A stretch of DNA of 64,000 bases from Salipiger thiooxidans (GTDB taxonomy: Bacteria > Pseudomonadota > Alphaproteobacteria > Rhodobacterales > Rhodobacteraceae), in NCBI RefSeq assembly GCF_900102075.1, contig NZ_FNAV01000003.1, positions 282,800 to 346,799 of the forward strand. The letters run 5' to 3'. The position numbers and the translations under genes were made by a program. The notes beneath the pieces are model-generated. The model saw only the letters and a list, made by a program, of their open reading frames with translations. It made no database searches and had not been told where the DNA came from. Of the stretch, positions 27,741 to 39,879 are shown piece after piece. Every line of letters begins with the position of its first letter. Within the stretch, counting starts at the first letter, position 1.

Positions 27741-28937
27741 ATGGCCGCAGACGCGCCGATCACCCAGGACGTGGTGACGATCCCCCGCAAGCTGCCCGAG
27801 GGCGGCAGGCTGAACATCGTGGGCCTCACCCGCGATGCCCTTCGCGCTGCGCTGATCGAGATGGGCACGCCGGAGAAGCAGGCGAAAATGCGCGTCAACC
27901 AGGTCTGGCAATGGATCTACCACTGGGGCGTCCGCGACTTCTCGGTGATGACCAACCTGGCCAAGGACTACCGCGCCAAGCTCGAGGCGCATTTCGAGAT
28001 CGCCCTGCCCGAGATCGTCTCGAAGCAGGTCTCGGCCGACGGCACCCGCAAGTACCTCGTCCGCATCGCCGGCGGCCACGAGGTCGAGACGGTCTACATC
28101 CCCGAGGAAGGCCGCGGCACACTCTGCATCTCGAGCCAGGTCGGCTGCACGCTCACCTGCTCGTTCTGCCACACCGGCACCCAGAAGCTGGTCCGCAACC
28201 TGACCGCGGGCGAAATCGTGGGGCAGGTCATGCTGGCGCGTGACGACCTCGACGAATGGCCCGCGCCCGGCACCGGCACCGGCGAGGATGGCCCGCGCCT
28301 GCTGTCGAACATCGTGCTGATGGGCATGGGCGAGCCGCTCTACAACTTCGACAACGTGCGCGACGCGATGAAGATCGTCATGGACGGCGAGGGCATCGCC
28401 CTCTCGCGCCGCCGCATCACGCTGTCGACCTCGGGCGTCGTCCCCGAGATCGCCCGCTGCGCCGAGGAAATCGGCTGCCTGATGGCGGTGAGCTTCCACG
28501 CCACCACCGACGAGGTGCGCAACAAGCTGGTGCCGATCAACAAGCGCTGGAACATCGAAGAGCTGCTGAACGCCCTGCGCGAATACCCGCGGCTGTCGAA
28601 CTCCGAGCGGATCACCTTCGAATACGTGATGCTGAAGGACGTGAACGACAGCGACGCCGACGCGCGCCGCCTCGTGAACCTGATCAAGGGCATCCCCGCC
28701 AAGATCAACCTGATCCCGTTCAACGAATGGCCCGGTGCTCCGTACGAGCGCTCGGACTGGGAGCGGATCGAGCGCTTTGCCGACATCGTGCACAAGGCGG
28801 GCTATGCCTCGCCGATCCGCACGCCGCGGGGCGAGGACATCATGGCCGCGTGCGGGCAGCTCAAATCTGCGACCGAGCGGGCGCGCAAGTCGCGTGCCCA
28901 GATCGCCGCGGAAACCGGGCTCGACGGCGCCGCTTGA
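27741..28937 (+). CDS. rlmN: 23S rRNA/tRNA (adenine-C2)-methyltransferase RlmN
   Basis: Radical-SAM enzyme that methylates C2 of A2503 in 23S rRNA and A37 in some tRNAs. The 398-residue protein carries the cluster-binding motif Cys136-x3-Cys140-x2-Cys143 ([12 protein letters not shown]). The preceding Cys129 (RGTLCISSQ) matches E. coli Cys118, and the C-terminal AACGQL cysteine matches the methyl-carrying Cys355. [12 protein letters not shown] near 196-207 binds SAM. It appears monocistronic. Confidence 0.95.
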   Translation: MAADAPITQDVVTIPRKLPEGGRLNIVGLTRDALRAALIEMGTPEKQAKMRVNQVWQWIYHWGVRDFSVMTNLAKDYRAKLEAHFEIALPEIVSKQVSADGTRKYLVRIAGGHEVETVYIPEEGRGTLCISSQVGCTLTCSFCHTGTQKLVRNLTAGEIVGQVMLARDDLDEWPAPGTGTGEDGPRLLSNIVLMGMGEPLYNFDNVRDAMKIVMDGEGIALSRRRITLSTSGVVPEIARCAEEIGCLMAVSFHATTDEVRNKLVPINKRWNIEELLNALREYPRLSNSERITFEYVMLKDVNDSDADARRLVNLIKGIPAKINLIPFNEWPGAPYERSDWERIERFADIVHKAGYASPIRTPRGEDIMAACGQLKSATERARKSRAQIAAETGLDGAA

Positions 28938-29031
28938 TTTATCCGACAATTTAAGTCAGGATAAGCCTGTCCAGCCAGCCCGACGCGCGGGTAAGCCCGG
29001 CGTTCTGTGGTCACGCGGCTGGAGAGTGCTC

Positions 29032-29463
29032 ATGCGTCACGAATATTTCAAAACGGTCGGCCCCGCGCTGAGGGTGCCGGAATGGCGAATCGTGCAGATG
29101 CTGCGGCGTCAGCAAGAGGCGGACCGGCTTGAGGCCGAGCTTGCCGGGGCCATCGGCCTCGAGCGCGCCCGCGCCTGCGTCGATGGTTTCGCGCAGCTCA
29201 TGGCGCTGATGCGCCTGCACGCCTGGCATCCCCCGCTTATCCTCCGTCCCGGGGCCGAGGGCGTCAGCGACGACGAACGCAACCTGGCCCGTTTCGTGCT
29301 GCTCTCTGCCGAGCAGGACCGCGAGGCGGCGCTGGTCGAGGCCATGGCCATCGTCGTGCCGCAGGCGATCCTGCCGCTGGTTGCGGCCGGCGAGCGTGTC
29401 GGATTGCCGCTCTTGTGCGAGGAATGCCGGGACAGGCTCGACTGCCCCTTGACCTTCCAGTGA
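29032..29463 (+). CDS. Conserved-looking hypothetical protein upstream of copA
   Basis: This 143-residue protein is mostly helical and charged, with no signal peptide or membrane segment. Three cysteines cluster at the C-terminus (Cys129, Cys132, Cys138, in [14 protein letters not shown]), a possible metal or redox site. A GGAG lies about 7 nt before the ATG. The CueR operator and promoter of copA overlap its last codons, so its 3' end is under double constraint. I do not recognise the family; a copper link is suggested only by its cysteines and neighbours. Confidence 0.65.
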   Translation: MRHEYFKTVGPALRVPEWRIVQMLRRQQEADRLEAELAGAIGLERARACVDGFAQLMALMRLHAWHPPLILRPGAEGVSDDERNLARFVLLSAEQDREAALVEAMAIVVPQAILPLVAAGERVGLPLLCEECRDRLDCPLTFQ

Positions 29464-29479
29464 CTGGAAGGAGTATATC
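29449..29479 (+). promoter_or_regulatory. CueR/HmrR-type operator-promoter of copA
   Basis: A -35 TTGACC (29449-29454) and a -10 TATATC (29474-29479) are separated by 19 bp, the long spacer typical of MerR-family promoters. Inside the spacer is a perfect dyad, CCTTCCAG (29453-29460), TGA, CTGGAAGG (29464-29471), which matches known CueR boxes. The stop codon of the upstream gene (29461-29463) is the centre of the dyad. Copper-bound CueR, encoded at 31990, should untwist this promoter and activate copA. Confidence 0.9.
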
Positions 29480-29509
29480 CCGGCCAGAACCAGACGGAAG
29501 GAGTCTGAC

Positions 29510-31989
<2,480 letters not shown>

Positions 31990-31993
<4 letters not shown>

Positions 31994-32376
31994 ATATCGG
32001 TCAGGTCTCCGAGCGGGCGGGCATCCCCGCCAAGACGATCCGCTACTACGAAGACATCGGCCTCGTGACGCCGAAGCGGTCCGGGAACGGTTACCGGGCG
32101 TTCTCGGAGGCGGATCTGCACAAGCTTGCCTTCCTCGCCCGCGCCCGGGCGCTTGGCTTCAGCATCGAGGACTGCCCCAAGCTGCTGGGGCTCTACGAGG
32201 ACGAAACGCGCGAGAGCGCCGACGTCAAGGCGCTGGCGTCCGAGCATCTCGTGGCGATCGAGGAGAAGATCGCGCAGCTGCGCGAGATGCACGACACGCT
32301 CGGCCGGCTGGTCGATGCCTGCCACGGCGACCACCGCCCGGACTGCCCGATCCTCGCAGGACTGGCGGAGGAATAG
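31990..32376 (+). CDS. cueR: Copper-responsive MerR-family regulator (CueR/HmrR)
   Basis: Cu(I)-sensing activator of copper-efflux genes. The 128-residue protein has the MerR DNA-binding domain ([20 protein letters not shown], residues 2-21) and a long dimerisation helix. The sensor loop holds Cys111 and Cys119 ([13 protein letters not shown]), the same spacing as the copper ligands Cys112 and Cys120 of E. coli CueR. It overlaps the copA stop by 4 nt, so it is co-translated with its target and should amplify its own expression through the promoter at 29449. Confidence 0.94.
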
Positions 32377-32480
32377 GGCTCACGGGTGTGCGGGCGGCGC
32401 GGTGTCGAGTACCGCACCTCTGTGCGCGAAGCCCCCGCGCGGAACCAAGGCGAAGCCGCCGCGCATCGCCGGCCCGCCCC

Positions 32481-32792
32481 CCGGGCTGGCGATTTGGCTG
32501 GCCCGGGTGCTGCGTGTCGAGGTCCTTCGGACGTGGCCGGGATAAATCGAGAGGCTCGTAGTTCGCATCGCCATCTCGCGGACCGGCGATGCGCGGCTCA
32601 TGTTTCTCTGGAACGGGGGGGGCGACGGGACGTCATCCGGGCTGGCGATTTGGCTGGTCCGGGGGCCGCGTGTCGAGATCCTTCGGACGTGGCCGGGAAA
32701 AAGCGAGAGGATCGACTGTCGGATCGCCACCCCGCGGACCGGCGACGCGCGGCGCCCGTTTCGCTGGAAGCGGGAGGCCACGGGGCGGCTCC
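32481..32792. repeat. Tandem direct repeat, two diverged copies of 156 bp
   Basis: Copy A (32481-32636) and copy B (32637-32792) start with the identical CCGGGCTGGCGATTTGGCTG and stay alignable end to end, matching at about four positions in five by eye. Because 156 is a multiple of three, the minus strand reads open through both copies with a 52-residue protein-level repeat, but I do not accept this as a gene. The repeat fills most of the gene-free gap from cueR (32376) to aspS (32873). The remaining part before it, 32377-32480, holds nothing I recognise. Confidence 0.85.
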
Positions 32793-32823
32793 CGTCGGTT
32801 GCCCCACACCCCGGCAGAACGAA

Positions 32824-32847
32824 AAAGGGCGCCCCGCGGGCGCCCTT
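32824..32847 (-). terminator. Intrinsic terminator of aspS
   Basis: Read on the minus strand, AAAGGGCGCC pairs with GGCGCCCTTT across a short GC loop and runs into TTTTTCG, 26 bp after the aspS stop. A strong rho-independent terminator. Confidence 0.85.
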
Positions 32848-32872
32848 TCGTCGGTCAGACAGTGGCCGAAGC

Positions 32873-34654
32873 TCACTCCTGCGGGATCACCCGCAGCGAC
32901 AGCTCCATGAGCTGGTCCGAGGTCGGCTCGGAGGGCGCCTGCATCATCAGGTCCTCGGCGCGCTGGTTCATCGGGAACATGATGACCTCGCGGATGTTCG
33001 AGGTGCCGGCCAGCAGCATCACGATACGGTCGATGCCGGCGGCGCAGCCACCGTGCGGCGGGGCGCCGTACTGGAACGCGGTGTAGAGACCGGCGAAGCG
33101 CTTCTTCACCTCGTCCTCGCCGTAGCCCGCCAGCTCGAAGGCTTTGAGCATCACGTCCGGCTTGTGGTTCCGGATCGCGCCCGAGACCAGCTCGTAACCG
33201 TTGCAGGCGAGGTCATACTGGAAGCCCTTCACGGCGAGGGGGTCGCCCTCGAGCGCCTCCATGCCCCCCTGCGGCATCGAGAACGGGTTGTGCTCGAAGT
33301 CGATGGCGCCGGTTTCCTCGTCCTTCTCGTAGATCGGGAAGTCCACGATCCAGGCGAAGGCGAAACGGTTCTTCTCGGTCAGGCCGAGCTCTTCGCCGAT
33401 CACGTCACGTGCCTTGCCCGCGACGCGCTGGAAGCTCGCCGCCTTGCCGCCGAGGAAGAACGCCGCGTCGCCGACGCCGAGACCCAGCTGCTGGCGGATC
33501 GCCTCGGTGCGTTCGGGGCCGATGTTCTTGGCCAGCGGGCCGGCGGCTTCCATCTCGCCGTTGGCTTCACGCCAGAAGATGTAGCCCATGCCGGGCAGAC
33601 CCTCTTTCTGGGCGAAGACGTTCATCCGGTCGCAGAACTTGCGCGAGCCGCCGGTGGGGGCGGGGATGGCGCGGATCTCGGTGCCGTCCTGCTCGAGCAG
33701 CCTGGCGAAGATCGCGAAGCCCGAGCCGCGGAAGTGCTCGGAGACGTCCTGCATCTCGATCGGGTTGCGCAGGTCGGGCTTGTCGGTGCCGTACTTGAGC
33801 GCGGCTTCCTTGTAGGGGATCTGCGGCCAGGAGGCGGGATCGTCGACCGATGCGCCGCCGCCGAATTCCTCGAACACGCCCGCGATCACCGGCGAGACGG
33901 TGTCGAACACGTCCTGCTGGGTGACGAAGCTCATCTCGAGGTCGAGCTGGTAGAAGTCGGTGGGCGAGCGGTCGGCGCGCGGGTCCTCGTCGCGGAAGCA
34001 GGGCGCGATCTGGAAGTACTTGTCATAGCCCGACACCATGATCAGCTGCTTGAACTGCTGCGGTGCCTGCGGCAGCGCGTAGAACTTGCCCGGGTGCAGG
34101 CGCGACGGCACGAGGAAGTCGCGGGCGCCCTCGGGCGAGGACGCGGTGATGATCGGCGTCTGGTATTCGCGGAAGCCCTTGTCCCACATGCGGCGGCGCA
34201 TCGAGGCCACCACGTCCGAGCGCAGGGTCATCGAACGCTGCATCTCCTCGCGGCGCAGGTCGAGGTAGCGATAGCGCAGGCGGGTCTCTTCCGGGTACTC
34301 CTGATCACCGAAGACCATGAGCGGAAGCTCCTTCGCGGCGCCGAGCACCTCGAGCTCACGGACGAAGACCTCGATCTCGCCGGTGGGAAGCTTGGGGTTC
34401 ACGAGGCTTTCGTCGCGGGCCTTGACGGTCCCGTCGATGCGGATGCACCATTCCGAGCGGACCTTCTCGACATCGGCGAAGGCCGGGCTGTCCGGGTCGC
34501 AGAGCACCTGCGTGATGCCGTAGTGGTCGCGCAGGTCGATGAACAGGATGCCGCCGTGGTCACGGATGCGGTGCACCCAGCCCGAGAGGCGAACGGTGTC
34601 GCCCACGTTCTCCTTTTTCAGGTCTGCACAGGTGTGCGTGCGATAGGCGTGCAT
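32873..34654 (-). CDS. aspS: Aspartyl-tRNA synthetase
   Basis: Charges tRNA-Asp with aspartate. The 593-residue class II synthetase has the N-terminal OB-fold anticodon domain ([20 protein letters not shown], about 21-40). Class motif 2 lies around [19 protein letters not shown] (about 220-238). The bacterial GAD insertion is in the middle, and motif 3 is GIDRIVMLL near residue 548. Many Alphaproteobacteria use a non-discriminating AspRS that also charges tRNA-Asn; I cannot tell which type this is. It is divergent from cfa. Confidence 0.95.
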   Translation of the reverse strand: MHAYRTHTCADLKKENVGDTVRLSGWVHRIRDHGGILFIDLRDHYGITQVLCDPDSPAFADVEKVRSEWCIRIDGTVKARDESLVNPKLPTGEIEVFVRELEVLGAAKELPLMVFGDQEYPEETRLRYRYLDLRREEMQRSMTLRSDVVASMRRRMWDKGFREYQTPIITASSPEGARDFLVPSRLHPGKFYALPQAPQQFKQLIMVSGYDKYFQIAPCFRDEDPRADRSPTDFYQLDLEMSFVTQQDVFDTVSPVIAGVFEEFGGGASVDDPASWPQIPYKEAALKYGTDKPDLRNPIEMQDVSEHFRGSGFAIFARLLEQDGTEIRAIPAPTGGSRKFCDRMNVFAQKEGLPGMGYIFWREANGEMEAAGPLAKNIGPERTEAIRQQLGLGVGDAAFFLGGKAASFQRVAGKARDVIGEELGLTEKNRFAFAWIVDFPIYEKDEETGAIDFEHNPFSMPQGGMEALEGDPLAVKGFQYDLACNGYELVSGAIRNHKPDVMLKAFELAGYGEDEVKKRFAGLYTAFQYGAPPHGGCAAGIDRIVMLLAGTSNIREVIMFPMNQRAEDLMMQAPSEPTSDQLMELSLRVIPQE

Positions 34655-34761
34655 GTGGGATGCCCCTTAGGAAACTGCTGGAAAGTTAGGCGCCGATACA
34701 GCGCGCGACGGACCGGAAGTCAAGGGAATCGGGCGCCGAACTTGCCGAAAAGGTCGTGTGA

Positions 34762-34777
34762 CTTAACCTTTCTTAAG
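34762..34777. promoter_or_regulatory. Inverted repeat in the aspS/cfa divergent region
   Basis: CTTAA-CCTTTC-TTAAG is a 5-bp dyad in an AT-richer stretch about 60 bp upstream of the cfa start and 107 bp from aspS. It could be an operator or overlap a promoter; no regulator can be named. Confidence 0.35.
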
Positions 34778-34839
34778 ACCCGCGCGCGGTTTGCCGCCAA
34801 GGGTCGATACCGAATCTCATTGCACAAAGGGGTCTTATC

Positions 34840-36072
34840 ATGTGGAGGACCGTGCTCGATAAGATGTTGAGGAAGCTGGTCGTGACGGGCCGGCTCAACC
34901 TGACCTGGCCGGATGGCACCACCGAAAGCTACGGACCGGGCGGAGATCTGGAGGCCGATGTCGCGCTGGCCGACGACGGCATCGTGCGCGAACTGGGCCA
35001 GCGGCCGGTGCTGGCGCTCGGCGAGGGCTACATGGATGGCCGCATCGTGGTGGCGCCGGAGCAGGTCTATGACTTCGTGGCGCTGCTCGTGCGCAACCAG
35101 CAGATGGGCGAGATGCCCAAGTGGTTCAACATCGTGCAGGCGGTGCGCGGCTGGACCCGCGGCATCGAGCAGCGCAACAACCCGCTGCGCAGCCAGCGCA
35201 ACGTCCAGCACCACTACGACATTTCGGACGATCTCTACCGGATCTTCCTCGACAGCGACATGCAGTATTCCTGCGCCTATTTCACCCGGCCCGGCATGAC
35301 GCTGGAAGAGGCGCAGAAAGCCAAGAAGGACCACATCGCCCGCAAGCTGCTGATCAAGCCCGGGATGCGGGTGCTCGACATCGGCTGCGGCTGGGGCGGC
35401 ATGGCGCTGACGCTGGCACGCGACTACGGCGCCCATGTGACCGGCGTGACACTCTCCGAGAACCAGCTGGCAACGGCGCAGGCCCGGGCCGAGGCCGAGG
35501 GCGTGGCGGACAAGGTCGACTTCCGGCTGCTCGACTACCGCAAGATCGACGAGACCTTCGACCGCATCGTGAGCGTCGGCATGCTCGAGCACGTGGGCTA
35601 CCCGCATCTCGACGAGTACTTCGCCAAGGTCGACGAGCTGCTCGCCAAGGACGGCGTGTCGCTGATTCACAGCATCGGGCACGTGTCCGAGCCGGCGGCG
35701 ACGTCGATGTGGATCGACAAGTACATCTTCCCCGGCGGCTACATCCCGTCGCTCTCCGAGGTGTCGGCGGCGATCGAACGCACCGGGCTCTGGGCCACCG
35801 ACGTCGAGGTGCTGCGCGGTCACTACGGCACGACGCTGCACCACTGGCGCGACCGGTTCGAGGCGGCGCTGGACCAGATCCGCGGCATGTATGACGAGAC
35901 CTTCATCCGGATGTGGCGATTCTACCTCGTGGTCTGCGAGGCGGCCTTCGAGGAGACCTTTCAGGGCGTCTTCCACCTGCAGCTCGCGCATCGCCAGTAC
36001 GCGGTGCCGACCACGCGGGACTACCTCTATAGCCCAGGCGCCGCCGACGCGCTGATGCACGCCGCGCAGTAG
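34840..36072 (+). CDS. cfa: Cyclopropane-fatty-acyl-phospholipid synthase
   Basis: SAM-dependent enzyme that adds a methylene bridge across double bonds in membrane phospholipid acyl chains, usually in stress or stationary phase. The 410-residue protein has the N-terminal lipid-binding domain, then NVQHHYDISDDLYRIFLD near 124-141. The SAM-binding loop DIGCGWGGM starts at Asp180, and SVGMLEHVGYPHLDEYF near 246-262 is the family signature. An AAAGGGG lies about 8 nt before the ATG at 34840. It is monocistronic and followed by a hairpin. Confidence 0.94.
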   Translation: MWRTVLDKMLRKLVVTGRLNLTWPDGTTESYGPGGDLEADVALADDGIVRELGQRPVLALGEGYMDGRIVVAPEQVYDFVALLVRNQQMGEMPKWFNIVQAVRGWTRGIEQRNNPLRSQRNVQHHYDISDDLYRIFLDSDMQYSCAYFTRPGMTLEEAQKAKKDHIARKLLIKPGMRVLDIGCGWGGMALTLARDYGAHVTGVTLSENQLATAQARAEAEGVADKVDFRLLDYRKIDETFDRIVSVGMLEHVGYPHLDEYFAKVDELLAKDGVSLIHSIGHVSEPAATSMWIDKYIFPGGYIPSLSEVSAAIERTGLWATDVEVLRGHYGTTLHHWRDRFEAALDQIRGMYDETFIRMWRFYLVVCEAAFEETFQGVFHLQLAHRQYAVPTTRDYLYSPGAADALMHAAQ

Positions 36073-36144
36073 CGGGGCAGGGCACTTCGGGTCTTCGCGC
36101 AGATCCGAACGGCCCGGAAGCGCCCCGCCCGCCGGGATTTTCCT

Positions 36145-36183
36145 GCGCGGCCCGCCAGTGGGCCGCGCCGCGGCACGTGCCGC
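36145..36183. repeat. Adjacent hairpin and 14-bp palindrome after cfa
   Basis: GCGCGGCCC-GCCAGT-GGGCCGCGC is a perfect 9-bp hairpin (36145-36168). It is followed almost at once by the perfect palindrome GCGGCACGTGCCGC (36170-36183). Together they may stop cfa transcripts without a T-tract or form a protein-binding site. The rest of the 292-bp cfa-carB gap holds only a candidate promoter. Confidence 0.6.
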
Positions 36184-36244
36184 ATCCGGCCGGGCCCGCC
36201 GGATGACGCTCTTCCGAACCCCGTGTGACCCGGGCGGAATGGGG

Positions 36245-36272
36245 TTGCAGACCCACGGCTCTTGTCTATAAC
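36245..36272 (+). promoter_or_regulatory. Candidate sigma-70 promoter of carB
   Basis: TTGCAG (36245-36250), a 16-bp spacer and TATAAC (36267-36272) lie about 93 bp upstream of the carB start. The leader of about 85 nt is long enough to hold regulation, but I see no clear hairpin or leader peptide in it. Confidence 0.4.
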
Positions 36273-36364
36273 GCACGACAATTTGCGGGCAGCTGCGACT
36301 CCTCCGCGCCTTGCCGCGTGCCCGCCGAATGCGCCCAGACAGTCCGAGAACCAGAGGTCGAACG

Positions 36365-39300
36365 ATGCCCAAGAGAACCGATATCAAATCCATCATGATC
36401 ATCGGCGCAGGGCCCATCATCATCGGTCAGGCCTGCGAATTCGACTATTCCGGCGCCCAGGCCTGCAAGGCCCTGCGCGAAGAAGGCTACCGGGTGATCC
36501 TGGTGAACTCGAACCCGGCCACGATCATGACCGACCCCGAGCTCGCCGATGCCACCTACATCGAGCCGATCACCCCCGAGGTCGTCGCCAAGATCATCGA
36601 GAAGGAGCGCCCCGACGCGCTGCTGCCGACCATGGGCGGCCAGACCGGCCTCAACACCTCGCTGAAGCTCGAGGAAATGGGCGTGCTCGAGAAGTTCGGC
36701 GTCGAGATGATCGGTGCCAAGCGCGAGGCCATCGAGATGGCCGAGGACCGCGCCCTGTTCCGCGAGGCGATGGACCGCATCGGGCTCGAGAACCCGGCCG
36801 CCACCATCGTCACCGCGCCGAAGAAGGACAACGGCAAGGCCGACCTTGACGCAGGCGTCGCCATCGCGCTCGAGGCGCTCGAGGACATCGGTCTTCCGGC
36901 GATCATCCGCCCCGCCTTCACCCTGGGTGGCACCGGCGGCGGTGTGGCCTACAACCGCGAGGACTACATCCACTTCTGCCGCACCGGCATGGACGCCTCG
37001 CCGGTGAACCAGATCCTCGTCGACGAGTCGCTGCTGGGGTGGAAGGAATACGAGATGGAGGTCGTCCGCGACAAGGCGGACAACGCGATCATCGTCTGTT
37101 CCATCGAGAACGTCGACCCGATGGGCGTGCACACCGGTGACTCGATCACCGTGGCGCCGGCGCTGACGCTCACCGACAAGGAATACCAGATCATGCGCAA
37201 CGGCTCGATCGCCGTGCTGCGCGAGATCGGCGTCGAGACCGGCGGTTCCAACGTGCAATGGGCGGTGAACCCCGAGAACGGCCGGATGGTCGTGATCGAG
37301 ATGAACCCGAGGGTGTCGCGCTCTTCGGCGCTGGCCTCCAAGGCCACAGGCTTCCCCATCGCCAAGATCGCCGCCAAGCTCGCCGTGGGCTACACGCTGG
37401 ACGAGCTCGACAACGACATCACCAAGGTGACGCCGGCCTCCTTCGAGCCGACCATCGACTACGTGGTCACCAAGATCCCGAAATTTGCCTTCGAGAAGTT
37501 CCCGGGCTCCGAGCCCTACCTCACCACCGCGATGAAGTCGGTGGGCGAGGCGATGGCTATCGGCCGCACCATCCACGAGTCGCTGCAGAAGGCGCTGACG
37601 TCGATGGAATCGGGCCTCACCGGCTTCGACGAGGTCGAGATCGAGGGCGCTCCCGAGAAATCCGCCGTCATCAAGGCGATCAGCCAGCAAACCCCGGACC
37701 GCATGCGCACCATCGCGCAGGCGATGCGCCACGGGCTGTCGGATGACGAGATCCACGGCGTCACCATGTTCGACCCGTGGTTCCTTGCCCGTATCCGCGA
37801 GATCGTCGAGGCCGAGGAAGAGGTCCGTGCCGCCGGCCTGCCGCAGGACGAGGGCGGCATGCGCCAGCTCAAGATGCTGGGCTTCACCGACGCGCGCCTC
37901 GCCAAGCTCACGGGCTTTTCCGAGAAGGACGTGCGCAACCGCCGGACCTCGCTCGGCGTCACCGCCGTGTTCAAGCGCATCGACACCTGCGCCGCCGAGT
38001 TCGAGGCGCAGACGCCCTACATGTACTCCACCTACGAGATGCCGATGATGGGCGAGGTGGAATGCGAGGCGCGTCCCTCGGACAAGAAGAAGGTCGTCAT
38101 CCTCGGCGGCGGTCCGAACCGGATCGGTCAGGGCATCGAGTTCGACTACTGCTGCTGTCACGCCTGCTTCGCGCTGACCGCCGCGGGTTATGAGACGATC
38201 ATGATCAACTGCAACCCCGAGACCGTGTCGACCGACTACGACACCTCGGACCGGCTGTACTTCGAGCCGCTGACCTTCGAGCACGTGATGGAGATCCTCC
38301 GCGTCGAGCTCGAGCGCGGCACCCTGCACGGCGTCATCGTGCAGTTCGGCGGCCAGACCCCGCTCAAGCTTGCCAACGCGCTCGAGGCCGAGGGCATCCC
38401 GATCCTCGGCACCACGCCCGACGCCATCGACCTCGCCGAGGACCGCGAGCGGTTCCAGGCGCTGGTCAACCAGCTGGGTCTCAAGCAGCCGAAGAACGGC
38501 ATCGCCTCGACCGACGCGCAGGCGCTGGCCATCGCCGACGACATCGGCTTCCCGCTGGTGATCCGCCCCTCCTACGTGCTGGGCGGCCGGGCGATGGAGA
38601 TCGTCCGCGACATGGCCCACCTCGAGCGTTACATCAACGAGGCCGTGGTGGTCTCGGGTGACAGCCCGGTGCTGCTCGACAGCTACCTCTCGGGTGCGAC
38701 CGAGCTCGACGTGGACGCGCTCTGCGACGGCGAGAACGTGCACGTGGCGGGCATCATGCAGCACATCGAGGAAGCCGGCGTGCACTCGGGCGACAGCGCC
38801 TGCTCGCTGCCGCCCTACTCGCTCTCGGCCGAGGTCATCGACCGGATCAAGGAGCAGACCGTGGCGCTCGCGCGTGCCCTGCGCGTGGTCGGCCTGATGA
38901 ACGTGCAGTTCGCGATCAAGGACGGCGAGATCTACCTCATCGAGGTCAACCCGCGCGCCTCGCGCACCGTGCCCTTCGTCGCCAAGGCGACGGACTCGGC
39001 CATTGCCTCCATCGCGGCGCGGATCATGGCCGGCGAGCCGCTGTCCAACTTCCCGCTGCGCGAGGGCTACGCCGCGGACACCGACTACGACACCACCGAC
39101 GTTCCGATGGCGGATCCGATGACCCTCGCCGACCCGAACATGCCCTGGTACTCGGTCAAGGAGGCCGTGCTGCCCTTCGCCCGCTTCCCGGGCGTCGACA
39201 CCATCCTCGGGCCGGAGATGCGCTCGACCGGCGAGGTCATGGGCTGGGACCGCTCCTTCCCGCGCGCCTTCCTGAAGGCGCAGATGGGCGCGGGCACCCA

Positions 39301-39700
39301 CCTGCCGACCGAGGGCAACGTGTTCTTCTCGATCAAGGACGCCGACAAGACCGACCAGATGATCGAGGCGGCACAGGTGCTCTCGGGCATGGGCTTCAAG
39401 CTGATCGCCACCGGCGGCACGGCGAAGTTCCTCGAGGCCGCGGGCATCGCCTGCGAGGTGGTCAAGAAGGTCTACGAGGGCCGTCCCAACGTGGTCGACA
39501 TGATGAAGGACGGCGGCATCCAGCTGGTGCTCAACACCACCGAGGGCGCTGCCTCGGTCGAGGACAGCCGCGAGATCCGCTCGGTCGCTCTCTACGACAA
39601 GATCCCCTACTTCACCACCGCCGCCGGGGCGCATGCCGCGGTGATGGCGATGAAGTCCCGCGAGGAGGGGGAGATTGTGGTGAAGTCGCTGCAGGGGTGA
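36365..39700 (+). CDS. carB: Carbamoyl-phosphate synthase, large subunit
   Basis: Makes carbamoyl phosphate for arginine and pyrimidines from ammonia (supplied by CarA), bicarbonate and two ATP. The 1111-residue protein has the two duplicated ATP-grasp halves: the first from [20 protein letters not shown], the second from [23 protein letters not shown] near 577-599. The central oligomerisation domain and the C-terminal allosteric domain (ATGGTAKFL near 1019) are present. Length is normal. carA is not in this window. The gene ends at a strong terminator and marks the left edge of the low-GC insert. Confidence 0.96.
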   Translation: MPKRTDIKSIMIIGAGPIIIGQACEFDYSGAQACKALREEGYRVILVNSNPATIMTDPELADATYIEPITPEVVAKIIEKERPDALLPTMGGQTGLNTSLKLEEMGVLEKFGVEMIGAKREAIEMAEDRALFREAMDRIGLENPAATIVTAPKKDNGKADLDAGVAIALEALEDIGLPAIIRPAFTLGGTGGGVAYNREDYIHFCRTGMDASPVNQILVDESLLGWKEYEMEVVRDKADNAIIVCSIENVDPMGVHTGDSITVAPALTLTDKEYQIMRNGSIAVLREIGVETGGSNVQWAVNPENGRMVVIEMNPRVSRSSALASKATGFPIAKIAAKLAVGYTLDELDNDITKVTPASFEPTIDYVVTKIPKFAFEKFPGSEPYLTTAMKSVGEAMAIGRTIHESLQKALTSMESGLTGFDEVEIEGAPEKSAVIKAISQQTPDRMRTIAQAMRHGLSDDEIHGVTMFDPWFLARIREIVEAEEEVRAAGLPQDEGGMRQLKMLGFTDARLAKLTGFSEKDVRNRRTSLGVTAVFKRIDTCAAEFEAQTPYMYSTYEMPMMGEVECEARPSDKKKVVILGGGPNRIGQGIEFDYCCCHACFALTAAGYETIMINCNPETVSTDYDTSDRLYFEPLTFEHVMEILRVELERGTLHGVIVQFGGQTPLKLANALEAEGIPILGTTPDAIDLAEDRERFQALVNQLGLKQPKNGIASTDAQALAIADDIGFPLVIRPSYVLGGRAMEIVRDMAHLERYINEAVVVSGDSPVLLDSYLSGATELDVDALCDGENVHVAGIMQHIEEAGVHSGDSACSLPPYSLSAEVIDRIKEQTVALARALRVVGLMNVQFAIKDGEIYLIEVNPRASRTVPFVAKATDSAIASIAARIMAGEPLSNFPLREGYAADTDYDTTDVPMADPMTLADPNMPWYSVKEAVLPFARFPGVDTILGPEMRSTGEVMGWDRSFPRAFLKAQMGAGTHLPTEGNVFFSIKDADKTDQMIEAAQVLSGMGFKLIATGGTAKFLEAAGIACEVVKKVYEGRPNVVDMMKDGGIQLVLNTTEGAASVEDSREIRSVALYDKIPYFTTAAGAHAAVMAMKSREEGEIVVKSLQG

Positions 39701-39703
39701 GTG

Positions 39704-39762
39704 AGACTTGAGGCCAGCTTGCAAGGGGGTGGGGGACCGCCCCCTTTTTTTGCCTCAAGTCT
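39704..39762. repeat. 11-bp inverted repeat enclosing the carB terminator
   Basis: AGACTTGAGGC (39704-39714) and its exact reverse complement GCCTCAAGTCT (39752-39762) flank the carB terminator hairpin. Together they form one long nested structure. The outer arms are not needed for termination, and the right arm marks the start of the AT-richer insert. Confidence 0.8.
39723..39751 (+). terminator. Intrinsic terminator of carB
   Basis: AAGGGGG pairs with CCCCCTT across a 10-nt loop and runs into a tract of seven T, 23 bp after the carB stop. A strong rho-independent terminator. Confidence 0.88.
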
Positions 39763-39845
39763 AGATGTTGGGTCTTCGGGCGCTCTGGACCCCATGATTC
39801 AGGACTTTGTTGCGGTCAAGTCTGATCCGCCTTGAAGTCTTTGGG

Positions 39846-39874
39846 TTGACTCGGCGCGCTCGCGATTCTACAAA
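39846..39874 (+). promoter_or_regulatory. Promoter giving a probable leaderless mRNA
   Basis: TTGACT (39846-39851), a 17-bp spacer and TACAAA (39869-39874) form a good sigma-70 promoter. Transcription should start 6-7 nt later, at about 39880-39881, which is the ATG of the next gene. No ribosome binding site precedes that ATG, so translation would be leaderless. Confidence 0.6.
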
Positions 39875-39879
39875 CACTC

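Noticed and set aside
32380-32781. 133-aa minus-strand open frame with an internal 52-residue repeat
   Set aside because: The repeat follows simply from the 156-bp DNA duplication. The composition is Arg/Pro/Ser rich with no recognisable fold, there is no convincing ribosome binding site, and it lies just past the aspS terminator.
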